NCBI GenBank assembly: GCA_963573305.1
Contig: OY754336.1
Span: forward strand, 14,358,699 to 14,422,698
Reading direction: 5' to 3'
DNA length: 64,000 nt
From: Pyrrhosoma nymphula
Taxonomy: Eukaryota; Arthropoda; Insecta; Odonata; Coenagrionidae
Below, piece by piece: positions 47,771 through 60,160 of the stretch. The notes below the pieces were generated by a model, which searched no databases, was not told the DNA's origin, and saw only the letters and a program-made list of their open reading frames with translations. The position numbers were made by a program, and so were the translations under genes. Position 1 is the first letter of the stretch. Each line of letters begins with the position of its first letter.

Positions 47771-50700
47771 GTTAAAATAGGCCACAGGCATTATTTTTAT
47801 CAAGTACTTGCGCGTGAAATACAAATTCTTAAATGTGCACGGCAAAATGCTAGTCGATCAACCAAATTGTTTTATGAAAATAATAATTATTAAAAATTAC
47901 ATGCTCTTGGCGGCGTAAAAACACCACTTCATTGAGATTACAGCTGATCACATCAAGGCTCAGTATTTCTACCGGTAATATCAGCCGTTTCCATGTGAAG
48001 TTAGTTGTTTTATCGTAACATGAGGAAAATAATCCTGACTACGTACTAGTTTCATTTTATCCTTCCTATGGAGCTCAAAACATTGAGATGCTAATTTTGA
48101 TTACCTTACTTGTTACAATTGTTATGCCAATTCTATATGTAACCGTTAATATCTGCTGTTAACGTGTATGCATAAGATTATACGTTTTGAAGTAATTTGA
48201 AAACTTGATATAATATACACGACCTAAAGATGAGGAATAAATTGTGTACATGTTACCCATTTGGTAAATATGAACTATTATTTATTATTGCCCTGAAAAT
48301 TCCGTATTTGTCCCTTAAGTGAAATAATAGGGGTAGCATATATCAGACGGGAGTTGGCGGTAGTCTGTGGTGGAGTAAAACCCTTTTCGTTGGGGATGAA
48401 TCCCCATGAGGATTTTTTTGGCTCCTGCTGAAAAATTAAAAAGGGCAAAAGCTATCCCTGAGTGAAACTGTTATTGCTCAATAAATCCCCTTAATTTACT
48501 CCGTATATATACTTTATGCCCTCATGTGGTGTATCAAATAGCGTTCTGGAAAATTTCGTCGATATTTCTGTGCCATGGAGATAAAACCACGCAATCTGCT
48601 CGCTCGATTTTTTTACGATGTCTCCGAGACCGCAGCAAAAATCTTTACTTAAGGTAAGGAAATGATCTATTTATACACGTGGGAGGCTAAACTATATTAA
48701 AATGCTCGAAATTCGCCAATATTTCCATCAGACCTTCTCTTTGACTTGAAAGGGTTAAAAAGCTTTGAAGCTCGCTGCTGAAAGATCATTTGCCATAAAA
48801 GGTACTTTTCAGATTATTTTCACCATGTTTGTCATTCAAGAACACTTATAAATGTCTGTATTGTGTTTCGTGTCAGTAGTTTTCTAACTTGTTAGAGTTT
48901 CGGTTTCTTTTGCGAGTGGATATTACTTCAGAATGAACAACTAAACATTTAATTAATGACAATTTTACGATGAATATTTTTGAATATTTTGAAGTTTTAC
49001 CCTCTTGTCATGGAATCAATAAAAAATATCTGTTTGGCCAAACAATAATCGGTTTCTACAAACAATACATACGGATTTTGGAACTAAGAAATATAATTCC
49101 CAGGAGAAGTACTTTTTCTCATAGGAGAAAATAGATTTTACCCAGATTAATGTGCTTTGTACCTATAATTTTGTTACTTGAATTTTCCTCTTTTAAAATG
49201 ATAAGAAATCGTGGAAATATTGCTATGAGTTAAAAGTCGTAGCCTACGTTTTTCATTAATGTTTTTGAGATTTGTTTATTTTTTCCTCGGTAATGCTTTA
49301 GAGATATTGTTGTACGGAAATATTTTTCATATACATATCTTCACCATTCCCCTATCGGTACACAATTTCACGCCAAATAATGTTTTTGTTAACCGTTCGG
49401 GCAATAAATTGAAAGCGTTCCCTGGGGTTTGTATCAATAAAACTACGAAACAGAATGTTTTGCTCACCGGAAACGTCAACTACCGCGTAACATGCGAGGC
49501 ATATCGTGAAATTTACATATTTTCGTGAGTTTGAATCAACAATTATTTTATTGCTCTTGTACGATGTAAAAAATTAAATAACCTATTACAAGGTTCCATT
49601 TTTCAAAATAAACTTTTATTTGAACATTCTGTTTCGCATTTTTTTCTGCATTATTAAGATATCGTTCAATATTTTAAAGAAGGAAAAATTAAGCTCAGAT
49701 TGGATAGTATTTCGAATAGTGTAGGAAGCGAATGTCCACACCCTTCTCCCGATAACTTAAAAGTTATCTTATTAAAACTTGGTTTTATGTATATTCTCAT
49801 TATTTTTCCTTTTATCTCACGTCCAAAAACTTGCAAATTGGTTTTGCATTTATATTGATGTAATCGTTTCGGATTCTCAGAGAACTAGCGCCATAACCGT
49901 TGGATTTATCCGTTATATTTCTCATAAAATTACATCAGTGGAAAATAATGAAGAAAATGTTTTTATAATACTTGACCGATACGTATTACCACACGGGGTC
50001 GATCCCAGCGTTGGAATGTATGATTTATCGATTTAGATTAGTTCAAAGTTATTCGAATGTGTGGAACTATATCCTCGTGGTCTGCAGCAATTTTAAAACC
50101 TAGGAGCTAAATTATGATGACATAAAGGAAAAGTATTAGTGACAATTATATTTTATTGGGTGGAGTAAAATCTTTTCCCCAACGTGCTAATGTAGTATAG
50201 GACGCATGGGTTCATAATTCTTCAATGGATTCATAGCCAATAATATCTTATTGCTATAAATTGTAGGAATATTTTAACTTCGTAAAAAACCTTATAGCTA
50301 CGACTCGTTTAAAATGGATCCCAAGTTATAAAATGATCATTTCAATGGAAGAGAGTGGTCACAGCCGACAATTTTGTACTGGATCCTTCGGTGAAAGATC
50401 CTTGGCCTCCTAGAAAATTATGATATCCCATTATTTGAAAGAGCGATTACGATTTCGCCTGCCCTCGTGCAAATAGTGTCACATGTAAATAACTCTTGAT
50501 TAAAAAGTATTTTCCAGGTTTTTCTTCCTTATTTGCATTGTTAGGTTTTATTTTTTCTACCTATGTTCGGTAGAATCTTTGTACCTTGACCTTAAACATG
50601 CCGTAATTTTTTTTACAATTCCAACCTTTGGAATTCTATTTTATATTTTCCTGGCGTTTACTGTTCATTCTATGTTTGCTCTTATTTTCCTTATGAATAA

Positions 50701-50820
50701 TGCATGCATTGCTATTGTAGGCATCACAGACCTTTGGTATTCTGTAACCTCTCAAAGGCTAAATGTTCGTCGAACGGGGGAGTACATTGTAGGTAGAGAG
50801 TAAAACCGTCATCTGAATTC
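47771..50820. other. AT-rich non-coding stretch
   Basis: Only short frames occur (for example 49259-49528 and 49779-50036), all AT-driven and without motifs. Confidence 0.4.
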
Positions 50821-50973
50821 ATAAAAGATAGCACTTTGTATTTTCCACACTACTTTCAATGCATCTCGACCGGTGTCGATGTTTTCACGTCCTCTTGAAA
50901 ATCACGTGAAAACGTTGAAATCGGTTGGGGTGCATTAAATGTAGTGTGGAAAATACAAAGTGCTATCTTTTAT
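50821..50973. mobile_element. Palindromic MITE, 153-bp near-perfect hairpin
   Basis: Two 70-nt arms (50821-50890 and 50904-50973) face each other around a 13-nt loop. The outer 33 positions and the innermost 10 pair without mismatch; 61 of 70 pair overall. In a plus-strand transcript, six of the nine remaining positions could form G-U pairs. TA flanks the core AAAGATAGC...GCTATCTTT, which suits a Tc1/mariner-type target, but the palindrome makes this hard to prove. There is no coding content. If transcribed, it would fold into a long double-stranded RNA hairpin. Confidence 0.8.
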
Positions 50974-53900
50974 TAATTTGAATTCCCACCAACTAAACCC
51001 ATCAAAAATTGATCTAAGTCATCGGAATTGTTTTGTAAATCACTTTTACTTGCCAAAATACAGAAAAATGACAATGACGATGTGAAACCGGGTTATACCC
51101 TAAATGAATATTCTTTGGGCATCACCGACATCCTTCAGCATGTCGAGCAGTAACCTCTGGTCTCCTCCTCCAATCGACCTTACTCCTCTTGGTTCGCTCA
51201 ATCTTGACTGATTGACTGACTACTCTCGTCCTCCGTCAGGGATCCTGCGCCCTCCTCGTGCGCCGTGCACAACGGAGAAAAATGAATGGTTGCAAGCGGC
51301 AGACGCCACAATTTACTTTATCTTTTTGGCAGTCCTCTCACCTATTCATACGCACTTCTGTCTCTGGAAGAAGTGTGTAAATAGAAATTCTTAAAAATTT
51401 TGTGGTAGGTACTGATAGTTGCACGGGGTATTATCATTATTTTGTTGCTTGTTATCATTCATTACATTCGTTCTTATTTATTTTGAGACATAGTCCCATA
51501 GTCTAACAACCTAGCAAGTGTAACGACCGCGTCTGGTGTGATTTCAACAGTCATTATTTTTATTATGTTTCAGCTTTCGTTAACACTGCCACTATGCTCT
51601 CAGTTTACGATTTTCGACGCTGACTCAAGCAATGGGTTGCGCAAGTGATTAGAGAACTTAATGCATGTAAAAATTATTTTCGCTATTTTCGTTTGGAAAA
51701 ACGATGTTGTCCTGCCTTCGTCTCTAAACTAATCTGCATCTATTCACGATCAAACTGTAAATTTAAAGTAGCAAAAAAGTATGGCATGATAGGTTATTAG
51801 ATAGACTTATTACTAAAATTGGGGATTTTGAAAATTTGGGGAATCTTCATAAGATTGCTGTGTATGTCAGGGTAGAAGACTTCTGACCTTAGCTTGAGTT
51901 CCCTGGGAATTTGAAAGCGGTAATTTTGTTATGAATATATCAATAGTGTATGGAGGAGAGAGTCCAAACTTTTATGTGCTCGGTGCCCACCTACTCACTT
52001 CCGCGGGTGTATTCGTCGCCTTTAGGTGACCTACCCAAGTAGGCTGCGAAACATTTATATAATGGAATCCGCTTGGTAGAGCCGACTCTCGCGATAGGTG
52101 CACTTAATGTCATTATCAAAACTTTTGAGTTGAGCTTATGTACTTATAAGTTGAGACCTTCCCATCTCGCTTCTAATGTAATGATGAGGGGAGCACTTTA
52201 AATATTTGATCCCGCTGTAACTTCGAGGAATTATCCCCATTTGCATAGGCAGCCCAGATTCCAGATCTTCAGCATGCATAGGAAAACTGTGAATTTAGTT
52301 CTACTTTGACGTATATTTCCTTGAACACGTTCCATACTTAGGCTTGAGTTCCTCTTCGCGGAGGTTTTGCTGTTACATATGCGATTGTATTTAACCAGAA
52401 GTGAAGGTTTTTTTTAAATATCAAACGGCCAATACAGGAACATAATTTGATATTTCGCCTACAAAACCTATAGTCACTCATTTGAAGAGAAAAAGGACAT
52501 TATTGATTAGAATGTTAATGCTTTTACCTCTCTCTGCTCATATGATGTATATTTATTTTATTTCATTCAAGGAATTGTATTGAGTTGATTTTCATTTCTA
52601 AATCCGTGAAAGCGTCATGATTATTTCAGGTGCACAAAATATGTTGAAAACACGTCATTTCGTGCATTGTTTCCTTTAAAAATAATGGTCTTAATAAGGT
52701 GTCCTTCCGCAATTGGTTGTCTTACGTGAAACACCTTTTTAGATAGATTTGGGTTGAGTGAGAGTTTTCATCGCATTTTATTTACCACCGTGTTGTAGTG
52801 TCACTAATTAATTAAAATCAAATTTTTACATTCTATGATGTGATGCCAAACGAACTGATGATGTTATTGTTTTTAGTATTACTTTCTATAAATTTAATTT
52901 TATTTTAGATAACCGCAGTAAATGCCTGATGGCTAGGAGAAAAACAAGTTAGCATATTCGTGTAATCTAGGAACTTTTCATGTTACTTACTGAGGTTTCG
53001 AGTTTTCTGTCGATTTATTTTTCGGAAAAAAGGTGTTTGGTTGGACTGCGTTAAACATTTTTTTCCTCAGTGGCCATGCAGTGCTTCCAAATCCCCCTTG
53101 AGAGCAACTTCACGGTGAAGATAACTTTTACGTCGAACAAGACGATTATATTCTAGTTTAAAAATGCGGCTAGTATTTAATTTGTATTCAATGGGATTTT
53201 CATAATTTTTTCGCTCCCAAATTGGATTGAGAATGTCGTTAACGTACTATATTGCGGTTTTATTTACAAAAACTTGCACGTAAATGTTTTAACTAGGGAA
53301 ATTGGATTTATTCAACCAACCTCTTCACTTGGAATATCACTTACTCCTGGTACGGTTAATATTTGTACGGAGCAGTAGTTCACGGTTTAGTGCTATTTCG
53401 TCCATGTTTATGTTGCTGATATTACCTATAGGTAATATCCGTATCCATTTATATGGTATTGGGTACTTACATCTAAAGAACTGCGGTAAAGCAATGAGGA
53501 GAGCGTAATGTTGGACTGGGTGTTTCGAAGTGTTTTGAGGACAATCATATGCGTGTTAAATGTACTCAAGTATTTCTTTTTATTATTAATACGTTTTAAC
53601 ATAGGTAATTAAAGTTTATCAAAAATATTGTAATTATTATTATGATATTTTGTAAAAACATTTGTGCACTCATTTCTATAAAAAAATAAAAAGTGATGAA
53701 GCAAGTCTTTTGGCACAAGTTGTCCCATTCAAAATGATAACATATTACACTGGAATAAAAAATAGTTTCTTATCACTATAGATACTTCTTAGAATTGATG
53801 ATTAATAGGTATTTGTGTATGCGGAGGGAATCCGCAGCAATTCATACGGTAAGAGTAATAATTCAGTTGGTTGTTGGTGAAGCTCAGAAGTGCTGGCGGA

Positions 53901-54628
53901 GCTTGGAATCAAAGCGTTGAAGGCGCAGGGGTGCTGTTATCATTCGCACTACAAAGGTGTTGTCCACATTCAGGGTTATGGAATTATCACTTCCAATGGC
54001 TATTAACTCGGCATTGTAATTGGGTTCGTGAGCTAGGGCATCCGCTGGTTTTCTTAGATAGGACCAAATCTATGGAGTATTAATCGTAGCGTGGTTGTAT
54101 GCACTACTTAACCGCGCAGTACACGGAATATATAACAACCTTTTTTACCAGGTATTCGTACTAATCTTCTAACAAGTACCAGTACCTACAGGTTCAATGA
54201 TGCTTCAATTAATTGTAAATGGTGTAAATACCATCATCGTTAGCATTATAAAATGATACGATGATTTCTGAGCGGATTGTTATTCGTCATTATTAATGTC
54301 ACGAAACTATTGGAGAGAGATGAAGGAAGCACATGTGCGAAATGGCTGTCACATTTCAGTAAAAGAGACCGCGTCATCCCAAAGGCAATCGATGGTATAT
54401 GACTGAAACGAGCTTCAACGTTGCAATCAGAAGTCTTTCGTGATGCTCATGATATCATGCTCGGAAGCTGTAATAAAAGGTATTTCAAGCATTGATAGTT
54501 ATGCAGTGTTTCATGCTTGAAATACTACGTATGTTCAAATATAATTGTGCTCATGATTCCAAAGGTGATGTCATGATCAATGTTTTGATTTATTTGAGTA
54601 ACCGTGTTGAATTATACATAGGACATCA
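50974..54628. other. AT-rich non-coding stretch
   Basis: A slightly GC-richer spot lies at 51.14-51.30 kb. Nothing recognisable as a gene or structured repeat is visible elsewhere. Confidence 0.4.
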
Positions 54629-54780
54629 GCAATCATCAATCTAAAAATTGGTTTGGTGCAGCTTTCCACTCCATCCTCAAGAACGTGCTCCATATGTATG
54701 CGCGACTGAAGTGTTACTTCCAAGCTTGTGTTTATGTAGACTCTTGGACTCAAGTTGTTTCATACTCCTTATATCACTGG
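54629..54780. repeat. Dispersed repeat fragment (probable LINE 3' region)
   Basis: The stretch CATCAGCAATCATCAATC, followed by ATTGGTTTGGTGCAGCTTTC and CACTCCATCC, resembles the 3' portion of common insect LINEs in reverse orientation. In those, a CAT-rich tail precedes a GGTTTGACGCAGC-like block. I cannot set its borders. Confidence 0.35.
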
Positions 54781-54924
54781 TGATACTCCAGGAAAATCCT
54801 AATTTTTACTGTTCATGCTTCATTGTAATTTTACTTGATTTCTCAATAAATTGTGATTTTGGTTTTTTTACATTAATCTTCAAATATTTTCGTTGATTTT
54901 AAAATATATAAGGCCACTTGTCCT

Positions 54925-55020
54925 GCAGATGGCTGGTGGGAGAGTTTCCTTGGAATCCCGGGATCCGGGTGGAATGTTAGCGAATTTAAATTTCCCGGGA
55001 AATCCCGGAATCCTTTTCTT
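54925..55020. repeat. CCCGGG-rich repeat fragment
   Basis: Repeated near-palindromic words (AATCCCGGGATCCGGG, TTTCCCGGGAAATCCCGG) sit in AT-rich surroundings. Such clusters occur in non-coding parts of some insect DNA transposons. No ends were found. Confidence 0.35.
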
Positions 55021-56993
55021 TAAAGACGATTCTTCTCACACCAATAAAATCATTAAGGGTATTCTCAGCCGCAAGAGTTTTCTAGACAATAATGAGAACA
55101 ATATTGAGTGATTTAAATACACAAAATCTTTGTTTTCTGAAATCGTGTTATAAAAATCACCGTGATAAATATTTTGGTTAAATTGAAAAAAATATCTTTA
55201 TTTCTAGGTAATTTTTATGTGTAAGTAATTTAAAAACACTTTTTTGTTGTATTCATTCCAGTTTTTAATGAAACTAAGCATTTTTTTGTTTCGATTCCTG
55301 ACAACAGCCTACGCTTCGAAAACGAAGAACACTTTAATGCAGTCATTCGAAGGATTTCATGAGTGCAAGATTTTTTTGCTAGAGCCATGTAATTTCACGA
55401 GAACCCGAAAAGATGTCGGCATTCGTTCACGCAATACATCATTGCACGCTGGTTGGCCGATGCTCCTTACAGCTGTGCCGTGATTTTCCTCATGTAAAAT
55501 GCTATTTAATTGCTGTGTTTAACGTACCGTTCGTTAGTGAACATACTGTTTTCCAAGCGAATCATATACATGACTTGATTAGCTGAAATATTCCTTCTTT
55601 CGGAAACATTTACGATTCTCGGAAAGTGTATTAATTAATTAGTTTATGCAATATCCTCTTTACATTGTGTTGGCTGTTAATTTATTCAGAAAATATATTT
55701 GAGCTAGCATGAATCTCTCTATTAATGACCTTAATTAGAATTCCATGTATCCCAAGTGAAGGGAATTTCCGAGAATTTAATCGTTTGCTTTTTACTTCTT
55801 CTAAGCGAGCGGTTTAATTTGATAATTTATTGTTTACCTTTGGTGGTGTATCTGTTATCTTTGATGCCATAAATACTTAATCGATGTGGACTGTTAACAT
55901 TATTGGTGGAAACAGGATCCAATTTTTCTTTAATTAAGATAATATAGGTATTTTATTTGAAGATATAATCGTAAATATTAAATTTAGATAAATATCATCT
56001 TTGTATTCCTCTTATATCATCTATGAGATGTTACGCATTTGGATATGACAACATAAATTCAAATGTTTGTTTAATATAGCCAATATCTCTCACATTATAA
56101 ATATTTCATGAAGATTTTAATGAGATTGAGTGGTGATCAATGCTTTTGTTTTGTACGGAGATGATTACATAGTCAGAAAGCAAAAAATCTCAGCACGAGT
56201 AAAATAGTATCGCATAAGATTGACGGAGAGTGCCATAGCTATCAGATCTCCGGAAAATATTTGAATGTGTAAACTAGTAACCATAAGTTTAAAGGCACAT
56301 GCCCGAGTAATTACCTGTTAACAAACTTGGTTTCATGATTTACAAGGTAAATTCGTAAACCTTGTCTCAGTATGGAAGTTTGAAAAGTTAAAAAAAATTG
56401 ATAGCCTATTCATAGTCTTCCTAAAAGTTCTCATGTCTTTAGTTCTGTAAATTTCCATTATTGACTTTCCCTCTCCGTGAAAGCATTCCTGGACCGTTGT
56501 CTTTTAAGGTCTTCGCGAATGAATCCCAATCACGCGCTTTAGTTAATATTTAAAAAGTGTACTATTTTCTAAACTCATAATATATACCTGTACAATGTAC
56601 AGGTATATATACAGTGTACATTGAGCTACCCTGTAACCTCTTGCGAAGAGTGTATATGGAAATGATGTGCATGTAAACGGATTAGCAGTAAAAATTCATG
56701 ACGAATGATTTCATGTAACCTTATCTCGAAGTGTATTTCAAAATCGACATTTTTTCTTTATATAATAGTAATATTATTAGTATAATCATAATATTTATTA
56801 CTTCCAACAAACAAGTAATGCAAACTCAGATGAGTTTGTTTCATATGGATTATGATATTTTAATGTGATTTTATGAATAATCTGCTAAATGACAAATTGC
56901 TTTTGACAAACTCTTGCGTACACCGCAATAGAATACAAGATACTCTCGATATCCTTGAATAAATACGAAAAATGAACGGTGGATGAATATCCA
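55021..56993. other. AT-rich non-coding stretch
   Basis: Nothing is recognisable except the small palindrome at 56581-56609. Confidence 0.4.
56581..56609. repeat. Near-perfect 29-bp palindrome
   Basis: TATATACCTGTAC and its exact reverse complement flank a three-base centre. It could be a cruciform-prone spot or chance; no function is evident. Confidence 0.6.
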
Positions 56994-58724
56994 GGGGTCG
57001 TAATCTGTAACTCGTATCACTGGTGATGAGCGACTGCCGACGATACCACATCACCCATCACTGCCTTTGCGATTCTGTATGTTGGCAAAGTGATGTTCTT
57101 CGCCCAAAACGGGGTGAAACGACATCACTGCCAAAGTAGCCGGTCTTATCCCATCACCTCCCAACATGGCGTCGACGCGTTGATGTTTTCATCGGCTGAT
57201 GGCTAATCTCATACGTAATTAGCGTAATTTCTGCGCTCGGCAGACTATTAAAGCGTATAAAACTACTATACTTGTAATGCAAAATGACTAATGGAGGTGC
57301 CAAGAAAACTTTTGTTCGAACAGAAAACTTTATTCTATTACGTGAAGGGTGATTGAGATAAGTTCCGGGTGCATATGTAGTTAAGAAACCAAATATATAA
57401 GCTTTTAATACGATATTCCTGGGTTAATGAAGCTTGGGTTCATATTACGATGCATAGTTATTCAAGTGGAAAATGGTTTCACCTCCAACATTTTGCATAC
57501 TTCTTTTTGTGATAATACCAAATATGAGTTCACACAGCTCATTAGAATGGGATATATTTATGCTGATGCTTAGGGTTAAAATCTAACCATATGATTTTAG
57601 TAGATAATTTTCATTTATGGAAGAAATAGTGATAAGTGAATATTTGCCATGCAATTATTTTATTATACGTAGGCATAATTAATCACGCTTTTGGGTCCTA
57701 TACCTCCATTTTTTCGTAGGTTTTCTCGCTCATTAAAACTCATAAACCACTGAAATCATGGGATGGGAGTAAACGAAGAAATCGAAATGAAACTTGTGAT
57801 CGTACTCCAATACGTCACGGCAATATGTAAGTAACTATTCACGGGTATATATTGGGAATATGCCTTCTTCTTTCGGAATTCTGATGAACATTAATGTAGT
57901 AATGTATGTGTATGTAAATGTAATGAACATAACACTTATTTCATCGCATAAATTTACTATACACGATGTCCCCTTTAAATTTTCCAGAAATTCCGCGATG
58001 TCTAACATTATTGGAGATTTCAATGCCAAACTTATAAATCGTGGGCTGCTGCGGTGGACTTTGGATTAAGGTAACGGTGTCCGTTAGTAACTGTGGGATG
58101 AGGAGTAAATATCAGTGGAGAATAAGTCAAGATATTTCCTTATAAATCAGCTATACTTGTTTCATCAGATGATTGGTCAATTATAGCACTGAAGAATTGG
58201 CATCGGAGAAAACTGGATACCTAAATCATTAAACACAACCTAGGAGAGGAATTTAAATAATGTAAACGCGCAGTTATGCTATTTGCATATCCTCAATATG
58301 TTCACGCGAGGTTCGTGTGCACTATACAAGCAGCTTTATTCCCGTAGAAAGATAATTTCTCTTTAGATAGTGTGTGCTCTTATTCCGCAGGCATTTTTAG
58401 AGAATTTTCACTACGTTTCCCAATCGTAAGCTTCATAAACACTATAGTGTGCAGCATTCCGAGGAGTCCGAGTCAGCTGTTTTGTTTACATTAGATTGTC
58501 TTCTGTTTTAGGAGTCCACCGTCATTGGCTACCGATAATTAGCGAGAAGCGTACCAAGATGTTTCCATGCATATCATCATAACCTCATATGACCTTGCCA
58601 TCACTGAGTGGTGGAACTTCTTATACCCCCGGCTACAGAATCGCAAACGGTGATGACGGGTGAAGTTTTTCGTTAATGTTCATCACAGGTGATAGTCATC
58701 ACCCGAATTACAGAATACGGCCCC
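56994..58724. mobile_element. 1.73-kb DNA element with about 100-bp terminal inverted repeats
   Basis: The left end begins GGGGTCGTAATCTGTAACTCG (56994-57014). The right end, read on the minus strand from 58724, begins GGGGCCGTATTCTGTAATTCG; 18 of 21 positions match. Further in, TTTGCGATTCTGTA occurs in both arms at nearly equal distance (57066-57079; 58647-58634 on the minus strand). Both arms are rich in CATCAC/GTGATG words. The interior (57.2-58.5 kb) is AT-rich and has no transposase-like frame, so this looks like a non-autonomous element. I see no clear target-site duplication and cannot name the superfamily. Confidence 0.65.
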
Positions 58725-59625
58725 AAAACTTTATACAGAAAAAAACGGTAGAATTCTGTCTTTGAAGTGGATGTTAGTCTTTTGCTTTTATTTACTTTGT
58801 TGTCTGATTGAAAGAATTTCTTGACTGATGGATGCCCATCTTTGTCCGTCCTCACAATCAAATGAACAATTGAACGCGAATGACCTTTAAACTTCAAGGG
58901 ATGGTCATCATACCTATCTGACAACATGCCTCACGTTTTTGCAGTACATGTTAAGGATGTTTTACTAAATGGGTGATTTGTGAAACAAAAGCCGTACTTC
59001 AGAAGCACATATCACGTTTTTAATCGACCACACGACTAATAACGAGACTGTAACAGTAGTCACATCAGTTGCAATAAAAAACAAAAGAATAACTATATTA
59101 AAAAAATACAACTTCATGTGACATAGAATAAAAATTCAACAGTATAGTACCCCATTTCCGTTACTAGACAACCTTCTACGGATGTATTGTGTTTATTAAA
59201 TTGTGGAAATAGCGCCATTATTGGCGTCATTTGAACCGCCACTGATTTAAAAATAATTTTGCGTCGGCATGAGCTGTCATCATTGTGGGTTGGATGAAAC
59301 GCTCTTATCTACTCCCTTCTTAGTAAAGCGTTTTATTCCTTCATGCATCTATTTTCACCTCTTTCGATTATTTACTTGGAGTATTCTATCCGTGGCCTAA
59401 TTATATACTCTAATTCTCATTCTATGTATTCTAATTCTATATATATTTATCCTTAGTGTTTTTAAGTTACCAGTTAAGAGATTATAAGGCTTGTGAATTC
59501 CTGGAGGAAAGTAGTAAGTAGAGCATATCTAGAATGTTTTGTCGATGGAAGCGCTAAATCACAGTGTGCTAAATCTTCTCCTTCTGACGTTAGTTTACGG
59601 CAGCTAAACATGGGTATGTCTGAAT
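58725..59625. other. AT-rich non-coding stretch
   Basis: No gene or repeat is recognisable. Confidence 0.4.
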
Positions 59626-60160
59626 AAGCACAAAATTAGGCTAAATGCAGTGGAAATTGGGTACTTGAGAAGTGTTTGCAGCCTAAGTAGAATGGATGGA
59701 GTTAGGCATGACTGGGTCATGATAGAATATGGCTTGGACGCTCCAAAAATGAACGTGTAATTTCAAACAGGTATGTTCATTTTTGAATGTGATTCGTTGG
59801 CTTGGCCATGTTGAGAGAATGGTTGGGAGTCAAAAAGTATAACAGGTTTATTCAAGTGTAGTGAATGGGAATGGAAAGAAAGACCGAGAACAGACCGAGG
59901 AAGTCATCGTGGAAGAAAATGTGTGGTGGAAGAAAATAGAAAGAGGAGGATTATTAGGATTATTAGTAATTGGAGAAAGAGTGTGAAGCAATGCATATGA
60001 GTGGATTAGAAGCGAAATAGGTATGGAAGGATAGGGTATTAATGGCGGAATTATTCAAGAGTATTGAAGGAGAGTCAGTTTTCTTTGCCCTCCAGCGATA
60101 ACTATGCTCTTTGAATTTGCCTGCCCGTAAAGGAAATGGCGTGTTGTGTATGTATGTATG
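59626..60160 (+). mobile_element. LINE remnant, reverse-transcriptase C-terminal region with TGTA tail
   Basis: The plus-strand frame from 59626 reads KHKIRLNAVEIGYLRSVCSL, then SRMDGVRHDWV, and stops at 59758-59760. After a frame change WLGHVERMVGSQKV and RPRTDRGSHRGRK follow. These are the ordered C-terminal blocks of RTE-like LINEs. Coding similarity fades after about 60080, and the unit ends in a short TGTA microsatellite (about 60145-60160), a common 3' terminus for such elements. It is a dead, 5'-truncated copy. Confidence 0.7.
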
